A stretch of DNA of 13,722 bases from JBBRNH01 sp038230415 (GCA_038230415.1 JBBRNH010000115.1:1-13722), one strand, 5' to 3'; positions 1 through 7,701 are shown, counted from the stretch's first letter. Notes: generated by a model from the sequence alone, not told the origin. Translations and numbers: made by a program.

Positions 1-92
1 ATACGAATTGCGTGTTTCTGGCTGGTTCTCAGCATATTTTCCAGTTCTGTGCGCTGCTCCGTGTTCAGAACAGGCGTGTTCACTCGTCCCAT
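1..92 (-). CDS. IS630-type transposase, N-terminal fragment (cut by window edge)
   Basis: Only the first 30 codons are inside the window. They begin at the ATG that reads as CAT at 90-92 and run off the left edge. The peptide opens MGRVNTPVLNTEQRTELENM and continues LRTSQKHAIR. This matches the usual start of Bacteroidota IS630-family transposases: a short basic tail, 'L-T-x-E-Q-R', then the first helix of a helix-turn-helix that binds the element's ends. The DDE catalytic part would lie to the left and cannot be seen. No terminal inverted repeat could be identified in the 57 bases before the rhomboid gene. The divergent arrangement suggests an insertion sequence landed just upstream of the rhomboid pair. 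It could instead be a stand-alone HTH protein of the same superfamily. Family recognition comes from memory of similar N-termini. Confidence 0.6.
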   Translation of the reverse strand, partial: MGRVNTPVLNTEQRTELENMLRTSQKHAIR

Positions 93-149
93 GCAGGAAA
101 ATTAGGAAAATAATGGAAACTATTTTTTAGCACCTACTTATTTGTGTAT

Positions 150-929
150 ATGTTTAATCTGACTCCGGTTGTCCGGGCAATCCTGATTGCCAACGTTCTC
201 GTATTCTTTGTCACGAACGATTCTGTAATTGAACGCTTCGGTCTGCATTCGATTCTGTCTGACCAGTTTAACCCGGTTCAGATTCTGACCCATATGTTCC
301 TGCACTCCGGGCTGGGCCATATTTTCAGCAACATGATTGGGCTGATTGTTTTCGGGCCGATGCTGGAGCGAACGTGGGGCAGTCAGCGGTTCGCGTTCTT
401 TTATTTATTCTGCGGTATCGGGGCCGCGGGGCTGTTTTCGGCAATCAATTATTATGAGATGCAGGATGTCTATGCCGCCGTTCGTGATTTCCGGGCCGAG
501 CCTACGCCCGGTGGCTTTCTGGCTTTTATTGACCAGCACGCCAGTTCGCTGTATGACCGGGTTTCGGCCTTTTCTGAGCAGTTTGAAGCCCAGCCCGGCA
601 ACCCGAAATTGGTTGCCGGTAGTCTGCAAATTGTGAATGGTTATTACAACGCGCAGGTCTCGGTGCCGATGGTGGGCGCGTCCGGCGCGATTTTTGGGGT
701 GATTATGGCGTTCGGATTATTGTTTCCAAACACTGAACTGTTTTTGTTGTTTCCTCCTATACCAATCAAGGCCAAATATCTCGTTCTGTTTTACGGAGCG
801 TATGAGTTATATTCGGGTGTGTATCAGGCCAATACTGACAATGTGGCGCATTTTGCCCACATCGGTGGTATGGTATTTGCCTTTATACTCGTTAAGTTCT
901 GGGGTTCCCAACGCAAAACATTTTACTGA
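150..929 (+). CDS. Rhomboid-family intramembrane serine protease (first of two)
   Basis: Rhomboids cut transmembrane helices of substrate proteins inside the inner membrane. Numbering from the ATG at 150 (259 aa), the active-site set is complete. H57-x-x-x-N61 lies in the HIFSNM motif, the catalytic Ser178 in GASGAIFG, and the catalytic His237 in AHFAHIGG. The protein is nearly all hydrophobic segments. The exception is a soluble insert of about 50 residues (roughly 104-158) before the GASG helix, which seems common in Bacteroidota rhomboids. A GTG at 144 would add two residues. I prefer the ATG because MFNLTPVVRAIL matches the usual start of the family. The stop lies two bases before the next rhomboid, so the two are surely co-transcribed and probably translationally coupled. 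The substrate is unknown. Confidence 0.93.
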   Translation: MFNLTPVVRAILIANVLVFFVTNDSVIERFGLHSILSDQFNPVQILTHMFLHSGLGHIFSNMIGLIVFGPMLERTWGSQRFAFFYLFCGIGAAGLFSAINYYEMQDVYAAVRDFRAEPTPGGFLAFIDQHASSLYDRVSAFSEQFEAQPGNPKLVAGSLQIVNGYYNAQVSVPMVGASGAIFGVIMAFGLLFPNTELFLLFPPIPIKAKYLVLFYGAYELYSGVYQANTDNVAHFAHIGGMVFAFILVKFWGSQRKTFY

Positions 930-931
930 GG

Positions 932-1861
932 ATGAGCGGGTTGTTCGACGATTTTCGGAACGAATTCAACAAACCCAACAACACGTTGGTGCAGTTGATT
1001 CTGGTTAATGTAGTCGTGTTTCTGGTATTGCTGCTGGCAAAAGTCGGTTTGGCAATGACCCAACACGATGTGTATTATGGGCTGTTGCTGGAGCAACTAA
1101 CCATGCCCGCGCCCATTATGACGTTTCTGCGTCATCCCTGGACGCTGATCTCGTATTTCTTCACCCATGAGGATGTGCTTCATATTCTGTTCAATATGCT
1201 AACCCTGTACTGGTTTGGCCGATTGATTGACGAATACTTAGGCAACCGTCGTTTGGTCGGGTTGTATGTATTAGGTGGCGTAGCAGGCGGATTTTTATAT
1301 TTATTCATGTATAATTTGGTGCCTTACTATCACGATAAGATAGCGGGTGTACAGATGTTGGGCGCATCGGCGGCTGCGCTCTCGGTAGCGGTAGGCGCGG
1401 CTACACTATTGCCTAATTATACTTTTCACCTGCTGTTTGTGGGGCCGGTGAAAATTAAATACATCGTTTTCTTTTTCGTCATCATGTCCGTGGCGCGGTC
1501 AGTCGGTGAGAATGCCGGGGGAAATCTGGCGCACCTCGGCGGGGCCGCACTGGGGTTTTTATACGTGAAATTTTTGCAGAATGGTACAGACATTGGTCGT
1601 CCTATTTACTGGATGATGGCGGGCTGGCAAAACCTGACCAATCCCCGGCCACCTATAAAAGTGTCTTACCGACAGCGCAGTACCACCAGCACCTCGCAGA
1701 GCAACAACGCCAGTTATGTGTCGCCGTTGAGTAGCAGCGCGTCATCAATCTCGATGCCTGACCAGGATGAGGTGGACGCTATCTTAGATAAAATATCGAA
1801 ATCAGGCTACGAAAGCCTGACCCGTGAAGAAAAACAGAAACTGTTCCGGGCCAGCCAGTAA
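932..1861 (+). CDS. Rhomboid-family intramembrane protease with C-terminal cytoplasmic tail (second of two)
   Basis: This is a 309-aa rhomboid paralogue starting two bases after its neighbour. Conserved sites are H84-x-x-x-N88 (HILFNM), Ser146 in GASA and His201 in AHLGG, so the Ser-His dyad is present. The motif is GASA rather than the GASG of the first copy. Six hydrophobic segments span about residues 20-212. They are followed by a Ser/Thr-rich, likely disordered linker (245-275). The protein ends in a conserved-looking helical cap from DEVDAILDKISKSGYESL to the end of the chain. Such caps recur in Bacteroidota rhomboids (I recall a domain of unknown function here, but am unsure of its name). 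The pair may recognise different substrates or cooperate. A palindromic repeat begins six bases after the stop and may terminate the operon. Confidence 0.92.
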   Translation: MSGLFDDFRNEFNKPNNTLVQLILVNVVVFLVLLLAKVGLAMTQHDVYYGLLLEQLTMPAPIMTFLRHPWTLISYFFTHEDVLHILFNMLTLYWFGRLIDEYLGNRRLVGLYVLGGVAGGFLYLFMYNLVPYYHDKIAGVQMLGASAAALSVAVGAATLLPNYTFHLLFVGPVKIKYIVFFFVIMSVARSVGENAGGNLAHLGGAALGFLYVKFLQNGTDIGRPIYWMMAGWQNLTNPRPPIKVSYRQRSTTSTSQSNNASYVSPLSSSASSISMPDQDEVDAILDKISKSGYESLTREEKQKLFRASQ

Positions 1862-1867
1862 GAAAAG

Positions 1868-1964
1868 AAAAAGAGTGTCACGCGGAGACGCAAAGTCGCA
1901 AAAAATACAGGATAACACCTTGAGAATCTTTTGCGACTTTGCGTCTCCGCGTGACACTCTTTTT
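1868..1964. repeat. Long perfect inverted repeat between convergent genes (possible bidirectional terminator)
   Basis: The left arm 1868-1903 and right arm 1929-1964 are perfect reverse complements over 36 bases, with a 25-base loop. The arms contain GTGTCACGCGGAGACGC followed by AAAGTCGC, flanked by A/T runs on the outside. The right arm ends in a run of T, and the left arm has A on the outside, so the hairpin could stop transcription from both the rhomboid operon and the minus-strand ATP-grasp gene. The arms are far longer than a normal terminator and have the character of a dispersed intergenic palindrome. Terminator function is inferred. Confidence 0.85.
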
Positions 1965-1986
1965 TGTGCCTGTATGTGACACCTTC

Positions 1987-3048
1987 TTACCGCGTTTCCT
2001 GAATCCGTTGCCACACCCGCCGAATCTCGGCAAACGTCATGTAGGCCACACCCCGGCGGTGGTTTTCGCGGCTGATTGTATAGACAACGGTCCAGTGTTG
2101 CAGCAATACGCGCCAGCCTTCCCAAATCGAAAAACCGGGTTGATAAATATGCGCTGGTTCGGCCCCAACCCCGTTCAATTCCACGATTTTGATGTGTTGC
2201 CCTGCATATAAATCGGCAACGCTCCGGCAGCGCAAATCATACCGCCCGTAGTAAAATCCGGCAACGGGTTGGCTAATTCGGTCAAAAACCAGCGCGAGTT
2301 CGGACGTTATCAGGTGGTTGGCGTTCAGGAACTTGGTTCCCCGGCAGTGATTGCCAATAGATACTAATGTCAGCGTTTCACCAGCAGGCAGCACCTCGGC
2401 AAACCGATTCCCGTATAACTCTGTGAGCGTGACGAGTTGCAAAATAGCGCGGTCGTTTTGCCGGATGAGCGTCTCGATAGTATCCCGGCCATTGCCCCGG
2501 ATGCTCAAAAATTCTTTCTGCACAATAGACGACACCACGCCATGCGCTTCGCCCGGAAATCGGTAATAAAAAACACCTAATTCGAGGGGTTCATCCACGT
2601 ATTCCTGCACCAGAAAATCAATCGGCGATGCCTGCGCGTAGGCCAGCAATTCAGCTTCGGTTGTTAGTTTATCCACCCGCCAGCCGCGCTCGCCGGCATT
2701 GGGCTTGGCAATTACCGGAAACGTCAGGTTAGTAGTCTGGCATTGGGCAAGCACCGCAGTAGCGGGCGTGTGGGCCGTAAAAAACTGAGTTTTGGGTTTA
2801 AACTCGTCGCTGATTTGGTTGAGGAGGTCAATTTTCGATTCGCCCAGCATACCGCCCGTTTCGATGCCGGGGTTTGATGCCGTGAAGAAAAAAAATGACC
2901 GCGCCTTTACCGACAGCCATAGCCAATAAACAAAAACCGGCGCATACACCACGGCAAACGGCCAGTATTCCCACGACAGAAGCCGAATAAAAAACGGACT
3001 GTTGAGCCGAAACTGAAACGCCGAAATCCTGTCAAAAACGGAATCCAT
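1987..3048 (-). CDS. ATP-grasp domain protein with N-terminal membrane anchor (D-Ala-D-Ala ligase-like)
   Basis: ATP-grasp enzymes join a carboxylate to an amine or similar nucleophile through an acyl-phosphate. Taking the ATG at 3048 (353 aa), a hydrophobic segment at about residues 30-47 (AVVYAPVFVYWLWLSV) looks like a membrane anchor. The ATP-grasp part follows: FPVIAKPNAGERG (about 111-122; Lys and Gly-rich loop), LVQEYVD (about 146-152), GRYDLRC (about 268-274), and IVELNG (about 288-293), where the metal-binding Glu and Asn are expected. The open frame continues upstream to 3129 and 3078. I chose 3048 because the sequence from MDSVFDRISAF resembles the family start and limits the overlap with the upstream NRDE gene to 17 bases. 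The two genes are probably one transcript. The substrate is unknown. Annotation as D-alanine ligase would be too specific. Confidence 0.85.
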   Translation of the reverse strand: MDSVFDRISAFQFRLNSPFFIRLLSWEYWPFAVVYAPVFVYWLWLSVKARSFFFFTASNPGIETGGMLGESKIDLLNQISDEFKPKTQFFTAHTPATAVLAQCQTTNLTFPVIAKPNAGERGWRVDKLTTEAELLAYAQASPIDFLVQEYVDEPLELGVFYYRFPGEAHGVVSSIVQKEFLSIRGNGRDTIETLIRQNDRAILQLVTLTELYGNRFAEVLPAGETLTLVSIGNHCRGTKFLNANHLITSELALVFDRISQPVAGFYYGRYDLRCRSVADLYAGQHIKIVELNGVGAEPAHIYQPGFSIWEGWRVLLQHWTVVYTISRENHRRGVAYMTFAEIRRVWQRIQETR

Positions 3049-3790
3049 TGGCCGGGTTAGCGAACGAAGCGGTTGCATAATGCGGGGCGTTAATGGCCTG
3101 AACAGAAGCCGGTTGGGTAAAATCGTCATAAATCATTGTTGTGCCGTTCTGTTCATGCACGGCACTGGTAAGGCTCACGGTAAAGAGTTTACCCGCCCGG
3201 TTCATTCGGATGCTGTTAGTGGGGTCGTTGTCGCCCGCGTTGAGGTGAAATGCCCGGATGTCGGCTACCGATGGCTCCGGGTTTTTATGCCACCAGTCCC
3301 GAAACCAGCCTTCGCGTTTCTCCACCACGTCGGGCTCGTAGAGCGTCACCGACGACCAGATATGGGGGCATTTGGGGTCTTTTTCGTGGAGAAACACCCG
3401 GTTGCCATTCCACCGTATTTCAACTAACTGCCCCGGCCCGGCTACCAACAAGGTAAAGGGTTCGAGGTTTCTGAAATCATACCAATCGGCAAAGGCTCCG
3501 GGGTTGGCATACTCAAAGAAATCAAGCACAACAATGCCGCGACTGTGCCTGTACGGGTACTGCGGTTGATGCGCCACAAACGCACCGTTGAGCAGACACA
3601 CGGTTTGATCGGCGGTGGCGGCAATCCAGGTTCCCTGCCCCTGCGGGTCTTGCGGAAATAGTACGATTTGCCCGTTAATCTGCGTTGGGCGCGGCAAATT
3701 GGCAACGGGTCGAACGGCTTTTTCGTCGCGGCTGTGGGTCAGGACGACGGTATTGGTATCCGTAAAAGGAAAGTACGTGGCGGTACACAT
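3032..3790 (-). CDS. NRDE-family protein (TANGO2-like)
   Basis: This 252-aa protein opens MCTATYFPF and carries the family signature SRDE (residues 20-23, in LTHSRDEKAVRP). Further family-like stretches are GTWIAATADQTVCLLNG (about 53-69) and the Asn/Asp-rich GDNDPTNSIRMNR near residue 190. The Cys directly after the initiator Met is the expected N-terminal-nucleophile position of the NRDE/TANGO2 fold. Whether it is catalytic is not established to my knowledge. In eukaryotes TANGO2 has been linked to Golgi organisation and haem or lipid handling; the bacterial role is unknown. No signal peptide is visible, so it is probably cytoplasmic. Its 3' end overlaps the ATP-grasp gene, suggesting translational coupling and a shared process. 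Confidence 0.85.
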   Translation of the reverse strand: MCTATYFPFTDTNTVVLTHSRDEKAVRPVANLPRPTQINGQIVLFPQDPQGQGTWIAATADQTVCLLNGAFVAHQPQYPYRHSRGIVVLDFFEYANPGAFADWYDFRNLEPFTLLVAGPGQLVEIRWNGNRVFLHEKDPKCPHIWSSVTLYEPDVVEKREGWFRDWWHKNPEPSVADIRAFHLNAGDNDPTNSIRMNRAGKLFTVSLTSAVHEQNGTTMIYDDFTQPASVQAINAPHYATASFANPANGFRF

Positions 3791-4063
3791 GGTTTTTACC
3801 TGTTATTCTCCAACTGATTGGGCAAGACGTGTGCCAACCAACTGGTACAATATAGTACGCTGATTATCAAGTGGTTCAGGTTGATATACGGGGAATAGTA
3901 AAATCAGGATTATGATATTTCGGGATTGTTACGATGAGCAGACAGCATCCTGACGTTGCACCACTGGCAACGGGTGCGTTGGGATGTCGGTTCAGGATAT
4001 GGATTTGAGCATACACCCGAAATATAAATTACTACTTTCGTTTAACCAACTCCGAGCCTCCAG
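3791..4063. other. Divergent intergenic region (NRDE gene / glycosylasparaginase)
   Basis: This region should hold the promoters for both divergent genes. I see no coding potential. A nested dyad is present: CGTTGC 3954-3959 pairs with GCAACG 3967-3972, and the outer ATCCTGA 3947-3953 pairs with TCAGGAT 3992-3998. Close to the asparaginase start, TACTTTCG at 4033-4040 resembles the Bacteroidota -7 box (TAnnTTTG) with one mismatch. The nearest TTTG (4004-4007) lies 25 bases upstream, a longer gap than usual, so the promoter assignment is weak. Confidence 0.3.
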
Positions 4064-5104
4064 ATGCTAAACCGTCGTCGCTTTCTTTCCCTCTCTTCAC
4101 TCACCGCGCTCTTTCCGGCGTTTATTGTCAGTAAATTTCCGGCTGCCCGGCACTCATATCTCCCGATAGCTTCGCCCGATTTAACGTCCGGGTCTGTGGC
4201 GGCATCCGGCCCAATCGTTGTTTCGACCTGGAAACAACCAAAAGCCAACGCGGCTGCGGAGGCCGTTTTGGTCAAAAAAGGCCGGGCATTAGACGCTGCC
4301 GAAGCCGGGGCGCGGGTTCCCGAAGCCGACCCCAACGATACGAGCGTGGGCTACGGCGGCCTGCCCGACCGCGACGGGCGCGTAACCCTCGATGCCTGCA
4401 TCATGGACGAGAAAGGCAACGCCGGCAGTGTCACGTATTTAGAAAACATCATGCACCCCGTGTCAGTAGCCCGCGCCGTGATGGAAAAAACGCCCCACGT
4501 CATGCTCTCCGGCGAAGGCGCATTTCGGTTTGCCATCGCGCAGGGGTTCAGGAAAGAAAACCTGCTCACCAAATCGTCAGAAAAACAATGGCGCGAATGG
4601 CTCAAAACGGCTAAATACCAGCCCGTTATCAACATCGAACGGCACGACACCATCGGTATTTTGGCAATGGACGACGCGGGAAATCTGGCCGGAGCCTGCA
4701 CCACGAGCGGTTTAGCCTACAAAATGAACGGGCGCGTCGGCGATTCGCCCATCATTGGGGCCGGGCTTTTTGTTGACAACGAAATCGGTGCGGCCTGCGC
4801 TACCGGCCTCGGCGAGTTGATGCTCCGGGTGTGCGGCTCGTTTTTGGCCGTTGAACTCATGCGGCAGGGAAAAACACCACAACAGGCTTGCGAAGAAGTA
4901 ATTAGCCGGGTGCTGAAACGCCCCGAAATGCGTGGCAACGGCAAAATGGTTGACGGACAGGGCAACATCGGCGATGTGCAGGTGGGTGTGTTGGCAATAG
5001 ACCGGCAGGGCAACGTTGGCGCGTTCAGCATTGTGCCGGGGTTCAACTACACTGTCTCGCGGGGCGGCAAAACGGAGGTAATCGAAGCAAAATCAGCACT
5101 TTAG
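4064..5104 (+). CDS. N4-(beta-N-acetylglucosaminyl)-L-asparaginase (glycosylasparaginase), Tat-exported
   Basis: This Ntn-hydrolase cleaves the GlcNAc-Asn bond of asparagine-linked glycans after self-cleaving into alpha and beta chains. The 346-aa sequence has the scissile HD-T site with Thr196 as the new N-terminal nucleophile (ERHDTIG). It also has Thr214 (ACTTSG), Arg224 and Asp227 (GRVGDSPIIGAG), and Thr247/Gly248 (ATG). These keep the exact spacing of the catalytic and binding residues I recall for the Flavobacterium enzyme. The alpha part shows RVPEADPNDTSVGYGGLPDR and the HPVSVARAVMEKTPHVML stretch. The N-terminus NRRRFLSLSSLTAL is a twin-arginine signal, so it likely acts in the periplasm or outside. 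It stands alone between two non-coding regions. Self-activation is predicted to be intact. Confidence 0.95.
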   Translation: MLNRRRFLSLSSLTALFPAFIVSKFPAARHSYLPIASPDLTSGSVAASGPIVVSTWKQPKANAAAEAVLVKKGRALDAAEAGARVPEADPNDTSVGYGGLPDRDGRVTLDACIMDEKGNAGSVTYLENIMHPVSVARAVMEKTPHVMLSGEGAFRFAIAQGFRKENLLTKSSEKQWREWLKTAKYQPVINIERHDTIGILAMDDAGNLAGACTTSGLAYKMNGRVGDSPIIGAGLFVDNEIGAACATGLGELMLRVCGSFLAVELMRQGKTPQQACEEVISRVLKRPEMRGNGKMVDGQGNIGDVQVGVLAIDRQGNVGAFSIVPGFNYTVSRGGKTEVIEAKSAL

Positions 5105-5113
5105 AATAAATTG

Positions 5114-5237
5114 GAACCGCACGGGCGGCCCCGGCGGATAACGCAGATTTAAAAAGATTTTCGCAGATTTTTCAGAGAAATGAATCCGCGAAAATCCGTT
5201 GAATCTGCGTCATCCGCCGGGGCCGCCCGTGCGGTTC
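5114..5237. repeat. Long palindromic repeat downstream of the asparaginase
   Basis: The outer arms 5114-5149 and 5202-5237 match as reverse complements at 35 of 36 positions (core GCACGGGCGGCCCCGGCGGA, then ACGCAGATT). The palindrome continues inward with imperfect pairing (AGATTTTCGCAGATTT against AATCCGCGAAAATCC, with one indel), leaving a small central loop. It begins nine bases after the asparaginase stop and may act as its terminator. Its size and character suggest a dispersed intergenic element. It has no sequence in common with the 1868-1964 palindrome. Bases 5238-5323, between this element and the glycogen synthase start, contain nothing I recognise. Confidence 0.85.
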
Positions 5238-5323
5238 TATTTATCCGTAACTTAACCGCGTTTTGCGGCCCGGCCCGCCGAACGTAACCCAAACCGACAA
5301 AACAACAAAACCGCACATCAACG

Positions 5324-7138
5324 TTGGAAGCAATTAACCTCACTGCCAGACGCAAACTACTCTTAGAAATCGCCTGGGAAGTCTGCAATCAGGTCGGCGG
5401 TATCTACACCGTCATCCGCTCGAAAGTCCCCGCGATGGTCGAGAAATGGGATGATAATTATATCTGCGTCGGGCCATATTTTGCCCAAAAAGCAGCCGCC
5501 GAATTTGAACCCATCACCGAAGACGATGCCACCGAAATTGGGCAAACGGTGCGAAAAATGCGGCAATTGGGCTACACCGTTGAGTACGGCTACTGGCTTA
5601 TTACGGGCCGCCCCCGCGTGGTACTGTTCGACATTGCGAGCGTCTTGCCGCAGGTCAATGTGATTAAGGCCGGACTCTGGGAACGCCACCAGTTACCCAC
5701 ATTAGGCGTAGAAGACCTTGTGAATCAGACAATTGCGTTTGGCGAGATGACCCGGATTTTTCTGACGCTCTTAGCCAACGATCATTCCCGGCGCGTTGAC
5801 TTTGCGGCCCATTTTCACGAGTGGATGGCCGCTACCGGCCTGCCCGACCTCCGGCGCGAGAACGTTAGAATTGCCACCACCTTTACTACCCACGCCACCA
5901 TGCTGGGCCGGTATATTGCCCAGAACGTCCAGAATTTCTACGCTAACCTGAGCAAATTCAACTGGTTGGTGGAGGCCCGGCGGTATAACATCGAAGCGCA
6001 GGCCACCATTGAGCGGTTGGCCGCCCAGCAAAGCCACGTGTTCACAACCGTCAGCGATGTTACGGCCCAGGAGTGTGAAGTTTTTCTGGGTCGGGTGCCA
6101 GACCTGGTGCTGCCCAACGGCCTGAACGTGACCCGGTTTACAGCAGTCCACGAGTTTCAGAACCTGCACGTCAAATTCAAAGAAAATATCCACGAATTTG
6201 TCCGGGGGCATTTCTTCCAGAATTATTCCTTTGACCTGGAAAAAACGCTGTATTTCTTCACGTCGGGCCGGTTTGAGTTTGCCAACAAGGGCTATGACCT
6301 GACGCTCGAAGCCCTGGCCCGGCTGAACCAGAAGATGAAAGACAGCGGCTCAGATATGACAGTGGTGATGTTTATGGTGACCAAACAGCCATTCCATTCC
6401 ATCAATCCCGACGTGCTGCACGCCCGCGCCCTGCTCGACGAAATTCACGACACCTGCGAAAACATCGAGAAACAGGTGGGCGAACGGCTGTTTAGGGCGG
6501 CAGCGTCGGGCAAAGAAATTACGCTGCCCGATCTCAATAATTTTGTGGATGAATACTGGAGGCTCCGGCTCCGGCGCACCGTGCAGAGCTGGAAAAACAA
6601 GCAACTGCCCCGCTACGTGACCCACGACTTAGTGGAGGAAGATGATATGACCCGGTATATCCAGCGTGCCAATCTCATCAACAATGAATCTGACCGAGTC
6701 AAAATCGTGTATCACCCCGACTTTATTGCCTCGACCAATCCGCTGTTCCGGCTCGATTATAGCCAGTTTGTGCGCGGTTGCCACCTCGGTGTGTTTCCGA
6801 GTTATTACGAACCCTGGGGCTATACGCCCTTAGAGTGCGTGGTGCGCGGCATCCCAACCGTCACAAGCGACCAATCGGGTTTCGGCGATTTTATCATGCA
6901 AATCATGCGCGACTACGAAAACCGGGGCATCTACGTGATTAACCGCCGGACGCAGAGTTTCAGCGAAGCCACCGACCAACTCGCCAATATTTTATTCCGA
7001 TTCGTGAGAATGGGGCAGCGTGACCGCATCACGCAACGCAACCGCGTGGAAAGCATCGCCGAAGTGTTTGACTGGACAAGTCTGCGGAGTTACTACGACA
7101 CCGCCCACGATTTATCGCTGAAACGGCGGAAACCGTAG
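5324..7138 (+). CDS. Glycogen synthase, eukaryote-type (GT3 family)
   Basis: This enzyme transfers glucose from a nucleotide sugar (UDP-glucose in GT3 family members) to the end of a growing alpha-1,4-glucan. The 604-aa protein shows the GT3 N-terminal signature with VGGIYTVIRSK (about 24-34), HFHEWMAATGLPDL (163-176), the PNGLNV segment, YFFTSGRFEFANKGYDLTLE, and YYEPWGYTPLE. In that last motif Glu496 and Glu504 form the catalytic E-x7-E of the GT-B fold. Fungal and animal GT3 enzymes have an Arg-rich regulatory segment and a phosphorylated C-terminal tail. The C-terminal tail is absent here, so control by phosphorylation is unlikely. The start must be TTG: an in-frame stop lies at 5285-5287, no ATG or GTG follows it before the TTG, and the next Met falls after the conserved VGGIYTVIRSK motif. 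No other glycogen genes are in the window. Confidence 0.94.
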   Translation: MEAINLTARRKLLLEIAWEVCNQVGGIYTVIRSKVPAMVEKWDDNYICVGPYFAQKAAAEFEPITEDDATEIGQTVRKMRQLGYTVEYGYWLITGRPRVVLFDIASVLPQVNVIKAGLWERHQLPTLGVEDLVNQTIAFGEMTRIFLTLLANDHSRRVDFAAHFHEWMAATGLPDLRRENVRIATTFTTHATMLGRYIAQNVQNFYANLSKFNWLVEARRYNIEAQATIERLAAQQSHVFTTVSDVTAQECEVFLGRVPDLVLPNGLNVTRFTAVHEFQNLHVKFKENIHEFVRGHFFQNYSFDLEKTLYFFTSGRFEFANKGYDLTLEALARLNQKMKDSGSDMTVVMFMVTKQPFHSINPDVLHARALLDEIHDTCENIEKQVGERLFRAAASGKEITLPDLNNFVDEYWRLRLRRTVQSWKNKQLPRYVTHDLVEEDDMTRYIQRANLINNESDRVKIVYHPDFIASTNPLFRLDYSQFVRGCHLGVFPSYYEPWGYTPLECVVRGIPTVTSDQSGFGDFIMQIMRDYENRGIYVINRRTQSFSEATDQLANILFRFVRMGQRDRITQRNRVESIAEVFDWTSLRSYYDTAHDLSLKRRKP

Positions 7139-7157
7139 GTCAATGGCTGCGGTTGGT

Positions 7158-7307
7158 GTGAAGTCAAGACCTTAGTCTTGACTTGCAACGAGTCCTCAGA
7201 CTCGTATGCTCTTGCTGTTGTCCACAAGTCCTTTGATTCGTTTGCTCTTTCTGCTGTCCACGAATCTGAGGATTCGTTTGGAGTCAGGACTGAGGTCTTG
7301 ACTTCAC
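7158..7307. repeat. Cluster of five REP-like hairpins forming a 47-bp inverted repeat
   Basis: The outer arms 7158-7204 and 7261-7307 are reverse complements at 40 of 47 positions. Within the block are five short hairpins, each with a four-base loop: 7161-7184 (AAGTCAAGAC stem, loop CTTA), 7188-7205 (loop CTCA), 7224-7241 (degenerate, loop CTTT), 7260-7277 (loop TGAG) and 7283-7302 (loop TGAG). A linker between hairpins repeats directly (7203-7230 against 7239-7266, 23 of 28 identical, 36-base period). This is the architecture of a bacterial interspersed mosaic element built from REP-like units. The units differ from the 12-13 kb REPs. The block separates the convergent glycogen synthase and acidic-protein genes and could terminate both. 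Confidence 0.8.
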
Positions 7308-7317
7308 GCTTCACCCC

Positions 7318-7701
7318 CTACGCTAAATAGCTGTCTTTGTCGTCATTGTCCCGTTCGGAGGCTAATTCATCCGGGTCGTTAAACACATCATCTTCGTTGA
7401 CTATCGAGTCTTCATCGTCCAGCATCGCTTCGGGTAGGTCATTAATGGTCTCGTCGCTGGCAACATTCTCGGTGGCAAAGCGGGCCACCTGATTATCGGT
7501 GTAAAGCATCGTGTCGGCAGCTTCATCATCGCCGGGGTTCATGCTGTCTGGCTGACCGCCGATACCGAGGTCAGCATAAATTACTTTCTCACTATCGGGA
7601 TTGTTAGCAAGCAGACCGCTGTTCTGGAGGGCTATATCGTCTGACGAGGCATCTGAATCCCGGTCGGTGCGGGGTTGGCTGGGGTTGTTGTGTTTGTCCA
7701 T
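7318..7701 (-). CDS. Highly acidic, probably disordered small protein
   Basis: This hypothetical protein has 127 aa from the ATG at 7701 (MDKHNNPSQPRT). An in-frame ATG at 7719 would add six residues. It has no signal peptide, membrane segment or Cys, and is dominated by Asp/Glu/Asn/Ser, with acidic blocks such as LDDEDSIVNEDDVFNDPDE near the C-terminus. I recognise no family. Low complexity and the lack of hydrophobic core suggest it is intrinsically disordered or acts as an acidic adaptor or ion-binding tail. It lies 53 bases downstream of the Hint-domain gene on the same strand and is likely the last gene of that operon. The REP-like cluster begins just after its stop. That it is a real gene rests on its long clean frame and operon position. 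Confidence 0.55.
   Translation of the reverse strand: MDKHNNPSQPRTDRDSDASSDDIALQNSGLLANNPDSEKVIYADLGIGGQPDSMNPGDDEAADTMLYTDNQVARFATENVASDETINDLPEAMLDDEDSIVNEDDVFNDPDELASERDNDDKDSYLA

Noticed and set aside
1939..2211. Plus-strand ORF starting in the right arm of the palindrome
   Set aside because: It lies antisense to the well-supported ATP-grasp gene and has no family features.
3947..3998. Nested dyad as a riboswitch or attenuator for the asparaginase gene
   Set aside because: The stems are only six and seven bases, there is no known riboswitch core and no terminator T-run. It is reported only as part of the intergenic region.
4042..4335. Minus-strand ORF over the asparaginase start
   Set aside because: It is antisense to the Tat signal and conserved alpha-chain motifs of the asparaginase.
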